From positions 1-64,000 of the forward strand of contig JAJZDW010000018.1 of assembly GCA_021851405.1 (NCBI GenBank): a stretch of 64,000 nt of DNA. Direction: 5' to 3'. The number at the start of each line of letters is the position of its first letter. Positions within the stretch are counted from its first letter, which is position 1. A model generated the notes under the pieces. It had not been told where the DNA came from. It saw nothing but the letters and a program-made list of their open reading frames with translations, and ran no database searches. Positions 33,051 to 43,120 of this stretch are shown here, piece after piece. The stretch is from Pseudomonadota bacterium. GTDB lineage: Bacteria; Pseudomonadota; Gammaproteobacteria; Steroidobacterales; Steroidobacteraceae. The translations under genes were made by a program, and so were the position numbers.

Positions 33051-33181
33051 TCATCGAGACCGGCTGAGGGATAGGCCCTTAGACGCCGGGGCAACCGCCA
33101 GACCTAACCCGTCTGTAAAGGTGCCAACTCCTGCGATGTATCCGGACCCGACTGCGGGCGCGGAAGGCATCGACAGATGAG
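33051..33181 (+). promoter_or_regulatory. SAM-I-type (S-box) riboswitch upstream of metX
   Basis: S-box features occur in order: P1 arms CTCATC (33051-33056) and GATGAG (33176-33181), 'GGCTGAGGGA', 'GGCCC', 'GACGCCGGGGCAACC' and 'AAAGGTGCCAACTCC'. These match the SAM-I clan core that binds S-adenosylmethionine. It lies about 115 bases before metX, the committed step to methionine. SAM binding should reduce expression of metX and metB. Clan member (SAM-I versus SAM-I/IV variants) cannot be settled by eye. Confidence 0.87.
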
Positions 33182-33228
33182 CGAACTGTGTAGCTCCGCG
33201 CGAACCCGTGCGGGGATGGACGCAGCCT

Positions 33229-33250
33229 GCCTGCCAGACCCCTGGCAGGC
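33229..33250 (+). promoter_or_regulatory. Hairpin between riboswitch and metX
   Basis: Perfect 9-bp stem GCCTGCCAG / CTGGCAGGC with a four-base ACCC loop, 45 bases before the metX start. No T-run follows, so it is not a normal terminator. It may be part of the riboswitch's expression platform. Confidence 0.5.
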
Positions 33251-33295
33251 CGCTCCGCGAGTGCTCGGTGACACGAGAGGACAGCGGAGCCATCC

Positions 33296-34336
33296 ATGAA
33301 CGCGATTGCCGAGGTTCGCCCGATCGAGGCGCAGTCCCCCCTGCGGGGTGCCCCGAGTGAGTCCGTGCGCGAAGGGATTTTCGAGATGCCCGGCGGGCTG
33401 CATCTGCACCACGGCGGGCGGCTGCCCGATGTGCGCATCGCCTGGCGGCTCGCCGGTACGGCCACGGCGCCGGTGGTCTGCGCGCTCGGGGGGATTTCCG
33501 CCCATCGGCGCGTCTGTCTCACCGAGCCGCCTCGCCAGAGCTGGTGGGGAGAGATGGCCGGTCCGGGTCGCCCGCTCGACACCGAGCGGTGCCGGGTGCT
33601 GAGCTTCGATTATCTCGGCGGCAGCGGGGAGAGCACCGGCCCGTGTTCCGGGGCGCCGTTCCCGAGCATCTCCACCTACGATCAGGCCGAAGTGCTCGCA
33701 CGCCTGCTCGATCATCTGGGCATCAAGGCGCTGCGGGCGATCGCCGGCGGCTCCTACGGTGGGATGGTCGCACTCGCCTTCGGGGAGCGCTTCCCCGAGC
33801 GCGTCGGTGCGCTGATCGTGCTGTGCGCCACGGACCGGCCGCACCCGTTGGGATCGGCCTGGCGGGCGGTGCAGCGCGACATCGTGCGATTTGGACTGCA
33901 GGCCGGCCGCCCGGGCGAGGCACTCGCGCTCGCCCGGGCGCTCGCGATGTCCACCTACCGCAGCGGCGAGGAGTTTGCCGCGCGCTTCGCCGGCCCGCCG
34001 GTGTTCGAGGAGGGGCGGGTGCGCCTGCCGGTCGAGCGCTACCTGGCCGCGCGCGGGGCGAGCTACGCCGCCGAGCACCGGCCCGAGGCGTTCCTGTGCC
34101 TCTCTGAGTCGATCGATCTGCACCGCGTCGAGGCGAGCCGCATCTGCGTGCCGACCACCGCCGTGGCGGTGCGCGAGGACATGCTCGTGCCGCTCACCGA
34201 GGTGCGTGCCCTGGTGGCGCGGCTGCACGCGGCACGGCTGTGTGAGATCTCCTCGATCTACGGCCACGATGCGTTCCTGAAGGAAACCCAACAGCTTCGC
34301 GGCGTGTTTGCGCCGCTTTTTGAGAGCACCTGCTGA
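33296..34336 (+). CDS. metX: Homoserine O-acyltransferase (succinyl- or acetyl-), MetX type
   Basis: 346 residues, alpha/beta hydrolase of the MetX family. The nucleophile S153 lies in 'IAGGSYGGMVALAFGERFPERV'; the Asp is in 'AVREDMLVPL' and His in 'SIYGHDAFLKE'. 'LSFDYLGGSGESTGP' is the conserved loop near the acyl-CoA tunnel. It activates homoserine for methionine synthesis; in Xanthomonas-like bacteria the MetX enzymes use succinyl-CoA, and the exact acyl donor cannot be decided here. Regulated by the SAM riboswitch upstream and directly abuts metB. Confidence 0.9.
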   Translation: MNAIAEVRPIEAQSPLRGAPSESVREGIFEMPGGLHLHHGGRLPDVRIAWRLAGTATAPVVCALGGISAHRRVCLTEPPRQSWWGEMAGPGRPLDTERCRVLSFDYLGGSGESTGPCSGAPFPSISTYDQAEVLARLLDHLGIKALRAIAGGSYGGMVALAFGERFPERVGALIVLCATDRPHPLGSAWRAVQRDIVRFGLQAGRPGEALALARALAMSTYRSGEEFAARFAGPPVFEEGRVRLPVERYLAARGASYAAEHRPEAFLCLSESIDLHRVEASRICVPTTAVAVREDMLVPLTEVRALVARLHAARLCEISSIYGHDAFLKETQQLRGVFAPLFESTC

Positions 34337-35512
34337 ATGAGCCCGAATCCCGATTCGAAATCACAAGTGACCCGCACCGTGCGCGCGGGCCTGGAGTCCG
34401 ACCCCTCGAGCGGGGCGGTCGTGCCGCCGATTCATTTGAGCTCGACGTTCGCGTTCCGCGCCTTCGGCGAGAAGGGCCGCTACGACTACACGCGCTCGGG
34501 CAACCCCACCCGCGACCTGCTCGGCGCGGCGCTGGCGCAGCTCGAGGGCGGCGCCGGTGCGGTCGTCACGGCCACCGGCATGGCCGGCGTGACGCTCACC
34601 GGGTACCTCGTGCCGGCCGGCGGGCGCATCGTCGCGCCGCACGACTGTTACGGCGGAACGTACCGATTGTTCGATGCCTGGCGGCGCCGCGGTGAGCGTG
34701 AGGTGGAGTTCGTCAATTTCGCCGACGAATCGGCGCTGCGTGCGGCGCTGGCGCGCCCGGCGGCGCTGCTGTGGATCGAGACGCCGAGCAACCCGCTGCT
34801 GCGCATCACGGACATCGAGCAGGTCGCCGCGCTCGGCCATGCCGCCGGCGCCCGGGTGGCGGTCGACAACACCTTCCTGTCCCCGGCCTGGCAGCAGCCA
34901 CTCGCCCTCGGCGCCGACGTGGTGGTGCACTCCACGACCAAGTACCTCAACGGCCACAGCGACGTGGTCGGCGGGGCCGTGGTGGCGCGCGAGCGCGCCG
35001 TGCACGATGAGCTCGCCTGGTGGGCCAACTGCCTCGGACTCACCGGCTCGCCGTTCGATAGTTTCCTCACGCTGCGGGGGCTGCGCACCCTGCATGCTCG
35101 GCTCGATCATCACGGGCGCAACGCCCAGAGCCTCGCCGAGTGGCTCGCCGGGGAACTGGGCGTCCAGCGCGTCTATTACCCGGGCCTCGCCAGCCATGCC
35201 GGTCACGAGGTGGCGCGGCGACAGCAGCGCGGCTTCGGTGCGATCGTCACGCTCGAGCTCACCGGCGGGCTCGCCGCGGTGCGTGCCTTCTGCGAGGGGC
35301 TGGAGTATTTCTCCCTCGCCGAGTCGCTCGGCGGGGTGGAGAGCCTGGTGGCGCATCCGGCGACCATGACCCATGCGGCCATGGACCCGGCCGCGCGTGC
35401 CAAGGCGGGACTCACCGACGGGTTGATCCGGCTGTCGGTCGGGATCGAGGCGCTGGAGGATCTGCGCGCCGATCTCGCCGCGGGATTGGCCCGGGCGCGC
35501 GCGGCAGGCTAA
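34337..35512 (+). CDS. metB: Cystathionine gamma-synthase / O-succinylhomoserine thiol-lyase-type PLP enzyme
   Basis: 391 residues of the Cys/Met-metabolism PLP family. The Lys for PLP is in 'DVVVHSTTKYLNGHSDVVGG'; 'YTRSGNPTRDLLGAALAQLEGG', 'PHDCYGGTYRLFDAW' and 'ETPSNPLLRITD' are family blocks. The C-terminal 'AESLGGVESLVAHPATMTHAAMD' fits MetB/MetC-type enzymes, and 'LIRLSVGIEALEDLRADL' ends it. The ATG follows the metX stop with no gap, so both answer to the same riboswitch. MetB (cystathionine route) versus MetZ (direct sulfhydrylation) cannot be separated safely. The 3' end overlaps the convergent lipoprotein stop by four bases. Confidence 0.88.
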   Translation: MSPNPDSKSQVTRTVRAGLESDPSSGAVVPPIHLSSTFAFRAFGEKGRYDYTRSGNPTRDLLGAALAQLEGGAGAVVTATGMAGVTLTGYLVPAGGRIVAPHDCYGGTYRLFDAWRRRGEREVEFVNFADESALRAALARPAALLWIETPSNPLLRITDIEQVAALGHAAGARVAVDNTFLSPAWQQPLALGADVVVHSTTKYLNGHSDVVGGAVVARERAVHDELAWWANCLGLTGSPFDSFLTLRGLRTLHARLDHHGRNAQSLAEWLAGELGVQRVYYPGLASHAGHEVARRQQRGFGAIVTLELTGGLAAVRAFCEGLEYFSLAESLGGVESLVAHPATMTHAAMDPAARAKAGLTDGLIRLSVGIEALEDLRADLAAGLARARAAG

Positions 35513-36300
35513 CCGGCCGTGATGCGCTCGATCCTGCCGCGCACCGTGAATGATGTGGTGTCGCGCCCGAGGATGAGGAAAATCCGGTACGCGCTCAGAT
35601 AGACCATCCGGTTGCGCGAGCGGACGAAGCCGCCGCGTTCGATCGTACAGAGGAGGGTGAGGGCCCGGCCCGGGAGCTCGGCGAGCAGCCGGCTCGCCGG
35701 CTGCTCGTGCCGCCGCGCGATGCAGGTCTCCTGGGTGCGCCGCCCGAGCCAGCGCAGCGTCATGTGGTAGTGCTGACCCGGCTGCGGGTGCGCGATGCCC
35801 GGGGTCAGGCCCGAGAGCTGCTGCAGACGCTGCGGGGCGCGCACGAAGCCGGATCGCTCGCTGAGGTGCTGGTGCTCGAGGCTGAGCAGCCCGAGATAGC
35901 TGAGGTTCAGATTGAGCGCCACCGGGAGGGTGTTGATCGAGACGCGCTCGCGGTCCTGCAGGTAGCCGTGGCCGATCGGGATGAAGGTGTCCGTGACGCG
36001 CGCGGTGGTGCTCGTGCCGCGTGCGCGGTCATGGCGTACGAACTGGCGAGTCACCACCAGGCGGTGAAAGGGCACCGAGGCGCCCCCGGCCCGGGCGAGG
36101 GCCGTGCGGACTCCCCGGGGCAACTGGGCCGGCCGGTAGTGCGCGGTCATGTACGCGCGCAGGTGGCGCGTCACCTGCGCCACCCTCAGGAACGGTGCGT
36201 GATCGGTGCGCGGCACGGTGCGCGCAGGCGGCGACGCCGCGCACGCGCTCAACCCCAGTGCGACCAGCATCCAGCCCCAGCGAGTTCGATCAGTACGCAT
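35509..36300 (-). CDS. Predicted lipoprotein of unknown function
   Basis: 263 residues. The signal peptide 'WGWMLVALGLSACAASPP' has a lipobox ending at Cys20, so the protein is probably lipid-anchored. The body has no domain I recognise; the mature part is Arg-rich and beta-like ('RVTDTFIPIGHGYLQDRERVSINTLPVALNLNLSYLGLLSLEHQHLSE' and 'HYHMTLRWLGRRTQETCIARRHE'). It lies between metB, with which it converges, and leuB, which is 50 bases upstream on the same strand. It could be the last gene of the leu operon by read-through. Confidence 0.6.
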   Translation of the reverse strand: MRTDRTRWGWMLVALGLSACAASPPARTVPRTDHAPFLRVAQVTRHLRAYMTAHYRPAQLPRGVRTALARAGGASVPFHRLVVTRQFVRHDRARGTSTTARVTDTFIPIGHGYLQDRERVSINTLPVALNLNLSYLGLLSLEHQHLSERSGFVRAPQRLQQLSGLTPGIAHPQPGQHYHMTLRWLGRRTQETCIARRHEQPASRLLAELPGRALTLLCTIERGGFVRSRNRMVYLSAYRIFLILGRDTTSFTVRGRIERITAG

Positions 36301-36350
36301 CCCACCGCTCCTGAGGCGGCGCAGGTCGCCGCCGTGACACCGTTTCGAAG

Positions 36351-37406
36351 TTAGAGCCGACTGAGCACCGCCTCGCCGGCCTGCCGGGTCGTCGCCGGCC
36401 GGTCCTGTGCGGTGATGTCCGCGGTGCGCACGCCGGCGTCGATCGCGGCCGACACGGCCTGCTCGAGCGCCTCGGACTCGGCGATGAGCCCGAGCGAATG
36501 GCGCAGCAGCAGCGCGACGCTGAGCAGCGCGCCGTACGGATTGGCGATACCGCGGCCGGCGATGTCGGGCGCCGAGCCGTGGATCGGCTCGTACACGCCC
36601 CGCCGACCGTCCCCGAGGGACGCCGAGGGCAGCAGACCGAGCGAGCCGGCGAGCATCGAGGCTTCATCGGTGAGGATGTCGCCAAACATGTTCTCGGTGA
36701 CGAGCACGTCGAAGTCACGCGGGCGGCGGATCAGGTGCATGGCCGCGGAGTCGACCAGCATGTGCTCGAGGGACACCTGGGGGAATTCCTCGCGCATCAC
36801 CCGACTGGTCACCTGGCGCCACAGGCGCGAGGTCTCGAGCACATTCGACTTGTCGATCGAGACCAGCGTGCCGCGGCGCTGCTGCGCCAGGCGGGCCGCG
36901 ACGCGCACGATGCGCTCGACTTCCCCGACCGTGTAGGTGCACACGTCGGTGGCCGAATCGGCCTCGCGGCGCTTCTCGCCGAAGTAGATCCCGCCGGTGA
37001 GCTCGCGCACGAACACCAGATCGACGTCCTTGAGGATTTCGGGCTTGAGCGTCGAGGCGCCGAGCAGCGCGGGGTGCACCTTCACCGGGCGCAGATTGGC
37101 GTAGACCCCGAGCGCGCGGCGCAGGCCGAGCAGGCCTTGCTCGGGGCGCACCGTCGCCTCCGGTGCCGACCATTTCGGGCCGCCGATCGCCCCGAGCAGC
37201 ACCGCATCGGCCTGGAGGCAGGTCTCGAGGGTCTGCGCCGGGAGCGGCTCGCCGGTCAGATCGATGGCCGCGCCCCCGAAGGGCCGCTCGGTGAGGGTGA
37301 ACTGATGGCCGTGGCGCTCGGCGATGCGCTGCAGGCAGCGCACCGCCTCGGCGGTGACTTCCGGCCCGATCCCATCGCCCGGCAGGACGGCGATGTGCGC
37401 CTTCAT
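36351..37406 (-). CDS. leuB: 3-isopropylmalate dehydrogenase
   Basis: 351 residues. Substrate and NAD motifs are present: '[25 protein letters not shown]', '[38 protein letters not shown]', '[17 protein letters not shown]', '[32 protein letters not shown]' and '[18 protein letters not shown]'. It oxidises and decarboxylates 3-isopropylmalate to the leucine precursor. Last biosynthetic gene of the operon; its start overlaps the leuD stop by four bases. Confidence 0.97.
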   Translation of the reverse strand: MKAHIAVLPGDGIGPEVTAEAVRCLQRIAERHGHQFTLTERPFGGAAIDLTGEPLPAQTLETCLQADAVLLGAIGGPKWSAPEATVRPEQGLLGLRRALGVYANLRPVKVHPALLGASTLKPEILKDVDLVFVRELTGGIYFGEKRREADSATDVCTYTVGEVERIVRVAARLAQQRRGTLVSIDKSNVLETSRLWRQVTSRVMREEFPQVSLEHMLVDSAAMHLIRRPRDFDVLVTENMFGDILTDEASMLAGSLGLLPSASLGDGRRGVYEPIHGSAPDIAGRGIANPYGALLSVALLLRHSLGLIAESEALEQAVSAAIDAGVRTADITAQDRPATTRQAGEAVLSRL

Positions 37407-37984
37407 GGCAGGCTCCGCTGCGACTCGTACGCGTCGATTTGCGCGGCGCGGGCGAGCAGGAAGCCGAGCTCATCGACCCCCTGGGTGAGGCAGTAGCGCG
37501 CGAACGGCTCGAGCGGGAAGCGCACCGCCTCGCCCGTCGGCAGCGTGAGCGTGGTGTGCTCCAGATCGATCGTGACCGGCACACCCGGGTGCTCGAGCAG
37601 CCAGCGATGCGCGGGCGCCTCGAGCAGCACCGGCAGCAGGCCGTTCTTCAGCGCGTTGCTGCGGAAGATGTCGGCGAACTGAGTGCTCACCACCGCGCGG
37701 ATGCCAAAGTCGCTGAGCGCCCACGGGGCATGCTCGCGCGAGGAGCCGCAGCCGAAGTTCTGGCCCGCCACGAGGATGCTGCAGCCGGCGGCCTCGGGCT
37801 GATTCAGCACGAAGTCCGGTCGCGCGCTGCCGTCGGGTGCGTAGCGCCAGTCGGCGAACAGGTGTCGGCCGAGGCCCTCGCGGGTGGTGGTGGTGAGAAA
37901 GCGCGCCGGGATGATCTGGTCGGTGTCGACATCGCTCGCCGGCAGCACCACGGTGCGCGAGCGCAGGGTGCGGATGGGTTCCAT
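37403..37984 (-). CDS. leuD: 3-isopropylmalate dehydratase small subunit
   Basis: 193 residues from [32 protein letters not shown]; the longer upstream frame is out-of-frame leuC sequence. The swivel domain motif '[26 protein letters not shown]' and '[17 protein letters not shown]' are intact. With LeuC it isomerises isopropylmalate. Its ATG overlaps the leuC stop by one base (TAATG), which fits equimolar synthesis of the two subunits. Confidence 0.97.
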   Translation of the reverse strand: MEPIRTLRSRTVVLPASDVDTDQIIPARFLTTTTREGLGRHLFADWRYAPDGSARPDFVLNQPEAAGCSILVAGQNFGCGSSREHAPWALSDFGIRAVVSTQFADIFRSNALKNGLLPVLLEAPAHRWLLEHPGVPVTIDLEHTTLTLPTGEAVRFPLEPFARYCLTQGVDELGFLLARAAQIDAYESQRSLP

Positions 37985-39387
37985 TACAACAGTTCCCTCG
38001 GATCGGTCACGCGCCCGCGCACGGCGCAGGCAGCGGCGGTGAGCGGGCTGGCGAGCAGGGTGCGAGCCCCGATCCCCTGGCGGCCCTCGAAGTTGCGGTT
38101 GCTGGTGCTGACGGCGTAGTGACCCTGGGGCACCAGGTCCCCGTTCATGCCGAGGCACATCGAGCATCCCGACTCACGCCACTCGGCGCCTGCGTCGAGG
38201 AAGATGCGGTCGAGTCCCTCGGCTTCCGCGTCGCGTTTGACCTGCTGCGAGCCGGGCACGATGAGCATGTGCACGCCGGAGGCGATCTTGCGCCCGCGCA
38301 GCAGCGAGGCCGCGGCGCGCAGGTCCGAGAGCCGGCCGTTGGTGCAGCTGCCGATGAACACTACGTTCACCGGATGCTCCTGGAGGCGCTCCCCAGGGGC
38401 GAAGCCCATGTAGGCGAGCGACTTGGCGAACACCGGATCGTCGCTGCGCTGCGGGATGGTCCCGCCGATCGGGATGACCATGCCGGGGTTGGTGCCGAAG
38501 GTCATCATCGGCTCGAGCGCCGCGGCGTCGATGTCCACTTCACGATCGAAACGCGCGCCCGGATCGCCCGGCAGCTGCTGCCAGCGCTCGAGGGCCGCCG
38601 CCCAGGCCTCGCCCTGCGGCGCGCGGGGCCGGCCGGCGAGGTAGCGGAACGTGGTCTCGTCCGGGGCGATCATGCCGGCGCGTGCGCCGGCTTCGATCGA
38701 CATGTTGCACACCGTCATGCGCCCGTCCATGTCGAGCGCGCGGATCGTCTCCCCACGATACTCGAGGACGTGTCCGGTGCCGCCCCCGACGCCGATGCGC
38801 CCGATGATGGCGAGGATCAGATCCTTGGCCGTGACGCCCGGCGGCAGAGCGCCGTTGACGTTGATCGCGAGCGTGCGCGGCTTGCGCTGCAGCAGGCACT
38901 GGGTGGCGAACACGTGGCCGACTTCGGTGGTGCCGATGCCGAAGGCGAGTGCGCCGAGCGCACCATGGGTGCTGGTATGGCTGTCACCGCAGACCACGGT
39001 CTTGCCCGGCTGCGTCAGGCCGAGCTCCGGCCCGATGATGTGCACGATCCCGCGGCGCGCATCGCGCAGACCGAGCAGCTCGATGCCGAAGGCGGTGCAA
39101 TTGCGCTCGAGCTCACGGACCTGGCGCGCCGCATCCTCGAGCGTGATGGGCGCACCGCCGAAGACCTGCTCGGTGCGCGTCGGCGTCGAGTGATCCATGG
39201 TGGCGAAGGTGCGCTCGGGCCGGCGCACCCCGAGGCCGTGCTGGCGCAGCACCGTGAAGGCCTGCGGCGAGGTGACCTCGTGGATCAGGTGCAGATCGAT
39301 GTACAGCACCGCCGGGGTGTCGGCGGTTTCGCCGCTCACCTCGTGACTGCGCCAGACCTTCTCGAACAGCGTCTGCGGTGCCGCCAT
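37984..39387 (-). CDS. leuC: 3-isopropylmalate dehydratase large subunit
   Basis: 467 residues from [17 protein letters not shown]. The aconitase-type 4Fe-4S cysteines are visible in '[15 protein letters not shown]' and '[12 protein letters not shown]'. Substrate-binding blocks include '[25 protein letters not shown]' and '[16 protein letters not shown]'. Catalyses the second step of leucine synthesis with LeuD. The start overlaps the ilvE stop by one base (TGATG). Confidence 0.97.
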   Translation of the reverse strand: MAAPQTLFEKVWRSHEVSGETADTPAVLYIDLHLIHEVTSPQAFTVLRQHGLGVRRPERTFATMDHSTPTRTEQVFGGAPITLEDAARQVRELERNCTAFGIELLGLRDARRGIVHIIGPELGLTQPGKTVVCGDSHTSTHGALGALAFGIGTTEVGHVFATQCLLQRKPRTLAINVNGALPPGVTAKDLILAIIGRIGVGGGTGHVLEYRGETIRALDMDGRMTVCNMSIEAGARAGMIAPDETTFRYLAGRPRAPQGEAWAAALERWQQLPGDPGARFDREVDIDAAALEPMMTFGTNPGMVIPIGGTIPQRSDDPVFAKSLAYMGFAPGERLQEHPVNVVFIGSCTNGRLSDLRAAASLLRGRKIASGVHMLIVPGSQQVKRDAEAEGLDRIFLDAGAEWRESGCSMCLGMNGDLVPQGHYAVSTSNRNFEGRQGIGARTLLASPLTAAACAVRGRVTDPRELL

Positions 39388-40346
39388 CAGCGCGCCGCCG
39401 CAGCGGGGGGCGCTGCCATGTCGATGTGATCGAGCCAGCCCCACTGATCGGGTGTCTCGCCGGAGAACAGGCCGAAGAACGCCTTCTGCAGCGTCTCGGT
39501 GATCGGGCCGCGCTTGCCGGCGCCGACCATGAGGCGGTCGACCGAGCGGATCGGGGTGATCTCGACCGCCGTGCCGGTGAAGAAGGCCTCGTCCGCTATA
39601 TAGAGGAGTTCGCGCGGGATGGCGCACTCGCGCACCTCGATGCCCCGCTCTCGCGCCAGGCGCATCACCGAGTCGCGCGTGATGCCCCCGAGCACCGAGT
39701 GGGCGAGGGCGGGGGTGAGCAGCACGCCGTCCTTGACCACGAACAGGTTCTCCCCCGATCCCTCGCTGAGGGTGCCATCGGGCGCCAGTCCGATGCCCTC
39801 GTGGAAACCCAACCGGCGCGCCTCGGCGCCGATCAGCTGGCTGGAGAGGTAGTTGCCGCCCGCCTTGGCGAGCGCCGGCAGCGTGTTCGGCGCGACGCGA
39901 TGCCAGGAGGAGATGCAGGCATCGACGCCTTGCTCCTCACTCTCGTGACCGAGGTACTTGCCCCATTCCCAGGCGGCCACGGCCACCTCGGTCGGCGGCT
40001 CATTCTTCGGCGTCACGCCGATCTCCCCGTAGCCGCGAAACGCGACCGGGCGGATATAGGCGCCCTTGGCGAGGCCGTTGGCGGCGATCACCGCGTGGCA
40101 GGCCGCATCGATCTGCCCGACGGTGAACGGCATGCTCATGCGATAGATCTTCGCCGAGTCGAACAGGCGGCGCGAGTGATCGCGCAGGCGGAAAATCGCT
40201 ACGCCCTGGTGCGTCTGATAGGCGCGCACCCCCTCGAACACCGAGGAGCCGTAGTGCAGCGCGTGGCTGAGCACGTGCACCGTGGCCTTCTCCCACGGAA
40301 CGAGCTTGCCGTTGAACCAAATGTACTGAGTGGCCGGAATGGGCAT
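39387..40346 (-). CDS. ilvE: Branched-chain amino acid aminotransferase
   Basis: 319 residues, fold-type IV PLP enzyme. '[34 protein letters not shown]', PLP Lys in '[16 protein letters not shown]', '[18 protein letters not shown]' and '[21 protein letters not shown]' are all present. It performs the last transamination for Leu, Ile and Val with glutamate. Its place between leuA and leuC shows that a single transcript serves all three amino acids. Confidence 0.96.
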   Translation of the reverse strand: MPIPATQYIWFNGKLVPWEKATVHVLSHALHYGSSVFEGVRAYQTHQGVAIFRLRDHSRRLFDSAKIYRMSMPFTVGQIDAACHAVIAANGLAKGAYIRPVAFRGYGEIGVTPKNEPPTEVAVAAWEWGKYLGHESEEQGVDACISSWHRVAPNTLPALAKAGGNYLSSQLIGAEARRLGFHEGIGLAPDGTLSEGSGENLFVVKDGVLLTPALAHSVLGGITRDSVMRLARERGIEVRECAIPRELLYIADEAFFTGTAVEITPIRSVDRLMVGAGKRGPITETLQKAFFGLFSGETPDQWGWLDHIDMAAPPAAAAR

Positions 40347-40373
40347 GAAACATCTCCCCTGGCGTTCTGCCAG

Positions 40374-41951
40374 TCAAAGCGTCGAAGCGGTCTGTGCACC
40401 CGCGGCGCGCTCCTCGCGCGAGCGGTTGCCTGCGGCTGCCTGCTCGATGCGGTTGATCACCTCGAGGAACGCCTTGCTGCTCGATTCCACGATGTTGGTG
40501 CTCACGCTCGAGCCCCGATAGGTGCGCTGATTGTACTCCACGTACACCACGGCCTCGCCCTGGGCATCCTCGCCCTCGGTGACGCCGCGGACCTCGAACT
40601 TGCGCAGCATCACCCCGAGCCCGGTCGCCGCCTCGATCGCCTTGAAGGCGGCATCGACCGGCCCGTCGCCCTCGGTGGTCTGTTCGACCAGCCGCCCGTC
40701 GCTGTGACGCAGCCGGACCGTCGTCGTGGCCGGACCCTGCATCACCGCGTGCGTCTCCAGTCCCGCGAGGCTCCACGGGCCGTTCGCCGCACCGCCGGCG
40801 CGCAGCACCAGCGCCTCGATGTCGCCGTCGAAGAGCTCCTTCTTGCGGTCCGCGAGCGCTTTGAACTCCTCGAACACCTCGTTGAGCTCCTGCTCCTGAA
40901 GCTCGAAGCCGAGTGCGCGCACCCGATCGCGGAAGGCGTGCCGGCCGCTGTGCTTGCCGAGGATCAAATGACTGCGCGCGAGTCCGACGTCCTCCGGACG
41001 CATGATCTCGTAGGTCGAGTGGTGCTTCAGCACGCCGTGCTGATGGATGCCCGCCTCGTGCGCGAACGCGTTTTCCCCGACCACCGCCTTGTTGCGCGGC
41101 ACGGTCATCCCGGTGATGCTCGAGACTAAGCGCGAGGTCGGATACAGCCGCGTGGTCTGGATGCCGGTGGTGACATTGAAGAAGGCCGCGCGCGTCTTCA
41201 GCGCCATCACCACTTCCTCGAGCGAGCAGTTGCCGGCACGCTCGCCGATCCCATTGATCGTGCACTCGATCTGCCGGGCGCCGGCGACCACGGCCGTGAG
41301 GCTGTTCGCCACGGCCATGCCGAGGTCGTCATGGCAGTGCACCGAGAGGCGGATCCGCTCGATGCCGCGCACGTTCTTGCACAGATAGCGGAACAGTTCG
41401 GCGAACTCATCCGGCACCGTGTAGCCGACGGTATCGGCGATGTTCACCGTGCTCGCGCCGGCCTCGATGGCCGCCTCGACCACCTGCGCCAGGAACTCGA
41501 GCTCCGTGCGCGAGGCGTCCTCGGGGGAGAACTCCACGTCCTCGCACAGCTCCCGCGCGCGGCGCACGCCCTCCACGGCGGTGCGCAGGATCTGCTCCTC
41601 GGCCATGTTCAGTTTGTACTGGCGGTGAATGGCACTGGTGGCGAGGAACACGTGCAGTCGCCGCCGCGGCGCATCGGCGAGGGCGCGCGCGGCGAGCTCG
41701 ATGTCCTCGCGGTTGCAGCGCGCCAGTCCCGCGATGATCGGGCCGTCGATCATGCGCGAGACGGCCTGTACGCTCTCCCAGTCCCCCTTGGAGGCGGCCG
41801 GGAAGCCCGCCTCGATCACATCGACGCCGAGTTCGGCGAGCGCACGGGCCACGCGCAGCTTCTCCGGCTGCGTCATGCTGCATCCCGGGGCCTGTTCGCC
41901 ATCGCGCAGGGTCGTATCGAAGATCAGTACCTTGTCGGGTTCGGCTGCCAT
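40374..41951 (-). CDS. leuA: 2-isopropylmalate synthase
   Basis: 525 residues. The catalytic TIM barrel begins 'KVLIFDTTLRDGEQAPGCSMTQPEKLRVARALAELGVDVIEAGFP' and includes 'SVHCHDDLGMAVANSLTAVVAGARQIECTINGIGERAGN', with the metal-binding HxH set. 'GENAFAHEAGIHQHGVLKHHSTYEIM' is the linker region and the C-terminal ~130 residues are the leucine-binding regulatory domain. It condenses acetyl-CoA with 2-ketoisovalerate and is expected to be inhibited by leucine. It lies 36 bases after ilvC and 27 before ilvE. Confidence 0.97.
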   Translation of the reverse strand: MAAEPDKVLIFDTTLRDGEQAPGCSMTQPEKLRVARALAELGVDVIEAGFPAASKGDWESVQAVSRMIDGPIIAGLARCNREDIELAARALADAPRRRLHVFLATSAIHRQYKLNMAEEQILRTAVEGVRRARELCEDVEFSPEDASRTELEFLAQVVEAAIEAGASTVNIADTVGYTVPDEFAELFRYLCKNVRGIERIRLSVHCHDDLGMAVANSLTAVVAGARQIECTINGIGERAGNCSLEEVVMALKTRAAFFNVTTGIQTTRLYPTSRLVSSITGMTVPRNKAVVGENAFAHEAGIHQHGVLKHHSTYEIMRPEDVGLARSHLILGKHSGRHAFRDRVRALGFELQEQELNEVFEEFKALADRKKELFDGDIEALVLRAGGAANGPWSLAGLETHAVMQGPATTTVRLRHSDGRLVEQTTEGDGPVDAAFKAIEAATGLGVMLRKFEVRGVTEGEDAQGEAVVYVEYNQRTYRGSSVSTNIVESSSKAFLEVINRIEQAAAGNRSREERAAGAQTASTL

Positions 41952-41987
41952 GACAGTCTCCTTGGGGGACGGTGGGAGGGCGGGCGC

Positions 41988-42983
41988 TCAGGCGCGCCGA
42001 TCGTTCAGCCAGGGCATGCGCGCGCGCAGCTTGGCGCCGATCTTCTCGATCGGGTGCTTCAGATCGCTCTTCAGCAGCTTCGTGTAGCGCTTGCGCCCGC
42101 CGGCGTTCTCGCGGATCCACTGGCGGGCGAAAGCCCCGCTCTGGATCTCCTTGAGCACCTTCACCATCTCTTTCTTCACGCGCGCATCGACGATGCGCGG
42201 GCCGCGCGTGAGATCACCGTACTTGGCCGTCTCGCTGATGAACTCGTGCATCTTCGTGATGCCGCCTTCGTGCAGCAGATCGACGATGAGCTTCAGCTCG
42301 TGCAGGCACTCGTAGTAGGCGACTTCGGGCTGGTAGCCGGCTTCGACCAGCGTCTCCCAGCCCCGCACCACCAATTCGGTCGCCCCGCCGCAGAGCACCG
42401 CCTGCTCGCCGAACAGATCGGTTTCGGTCTCCTCGGCGAAGGTCGTCTCGAGCACCCCGCCGCGCGTGCCGCCGATGCCGTGCGCATAGGCGAGGGCGCG
42501 CTTCTTGCCCTGGCCGGTGGCGTTCTGTTCCACCGCGATCAGGCACGGCACGCCGCGGCCCTGCTGGTACTGGCGGCGCACGAGATCGCCGGGGCCCTTC
42601 GGGGCGATCAGCACCACGTCGAGATCCTGGCGAGGCTTGATCTGCTTGAAGTGGATGTTGAACCCGTGCGCGAACAGCAGCGTCGCGCCGCGCTTGATCG
42701 CCGGTTCGATGCTCTCGTAGAGCGCCTTTTGCGCCAAGTCAGGCACCAGCATCGCGATCAGGTCGGCGTCCGTCGCCGCGCTCGTCGGTTCGGCGACGGC
42801 GAGGCCGTCCTGCTTGGCCTTCTTCCATCCCGGTCCGCCCTTGCGGGCTCCCACGATGACGTCAAACCCGCTGTCCTTGAGGTTCAGTGCATGAGCGCGG
42901 CCCTGGCTGCCGTAGCCCATGACGGCGATGCGCGCTCCGCGCAGGGCCTTCTGGTCGACGTCTTTTTGCGAATACAGCTTCAT
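41988..42983 (-). CDS. ilvC: Ketol-acid reductoisomerase, class I
   Basis: 331 residues from [16 protein letters not shown], with GGAG upstream; a start five codons earlier exists but would remove the ribosome site. The NADPH fold is '[29 protein letters not shown]'; the metal site includes '[18 protein letters not shown]' and '[29 protein letters not shown]'. It converts acetolactate or acetohydroxybutyrate in valine and isoleucine synthesis. It is the first gene of the ilvC-leuA-ilvE-leuCDB operon, about 65 bases after the attenuator. Acetolactate synthase and ilvD are not in this window. Confidence 0.97.
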   Translation of the reverse strand: MKLYSQKDVDQKALRGARIAVMGYGSQGRAHALNLKDSGFDVIVGARKGGPGWKKAKQDGLAVAEPTSAATDADLIAMLVPDLAQKALYESIEPAIKRGATLLFAHGFNIHFKQIKPRQDLDVVLIAPKGPGDLVRRQYQQGRGVPCLIAVEQNATGQGKKRALAYAHGIGGTRGGVLETTFAEETETDLFGEQAVLCGGATELVVRGWETLVEAGYQPEVAYYECLHELKLIVDLLHEGGITKMHEFISETAKYGDLTRGPRIVDARVKKEMVKVLKEIQSGAFARQWIRENAGGRKRYTKLLKSDLKHPIEKIGAKLRARMPWLNDRRA

Positions 42984-43048
42984 CTCTCGATACTCCAAAT
43001 CGGCCCGAGGGCCCGGATGTCAGATTTCAGTCGTACGTTGACGCACAC

Positions 43049-43089
43049 AAAAAACCCCGCAGCGGCCTTCAGTGCCGGTGCGGGGTTTT
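43049..43089 (-). terminator. Attenuator terminator before ilvC
   Basis: On the minus strand an 11-bp outer stem AAAACCCCGCA / TGCGGGGTTTT with a paired inner part is followed by TTTTTTG. It stands between the leader peptide stop and ilvC. The stretch 43074-43086 is perfectly complementary over 13 bases to 43137-43149 inside the leader coding region, giving a competing antiterminator. Confidence 0.9.
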
Positions 43090-43120
43090 GGTGTCTTCTC
43101 TCGCCCCTGCCTGTCTGTCC

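Noticed and set aside
33229-33250. Hairpin as an intrinsic terminator for the SAM riboswitch
   Set aside because: The stem is strong but no T-run follows; it is listed only as a hairpin of unknown role.
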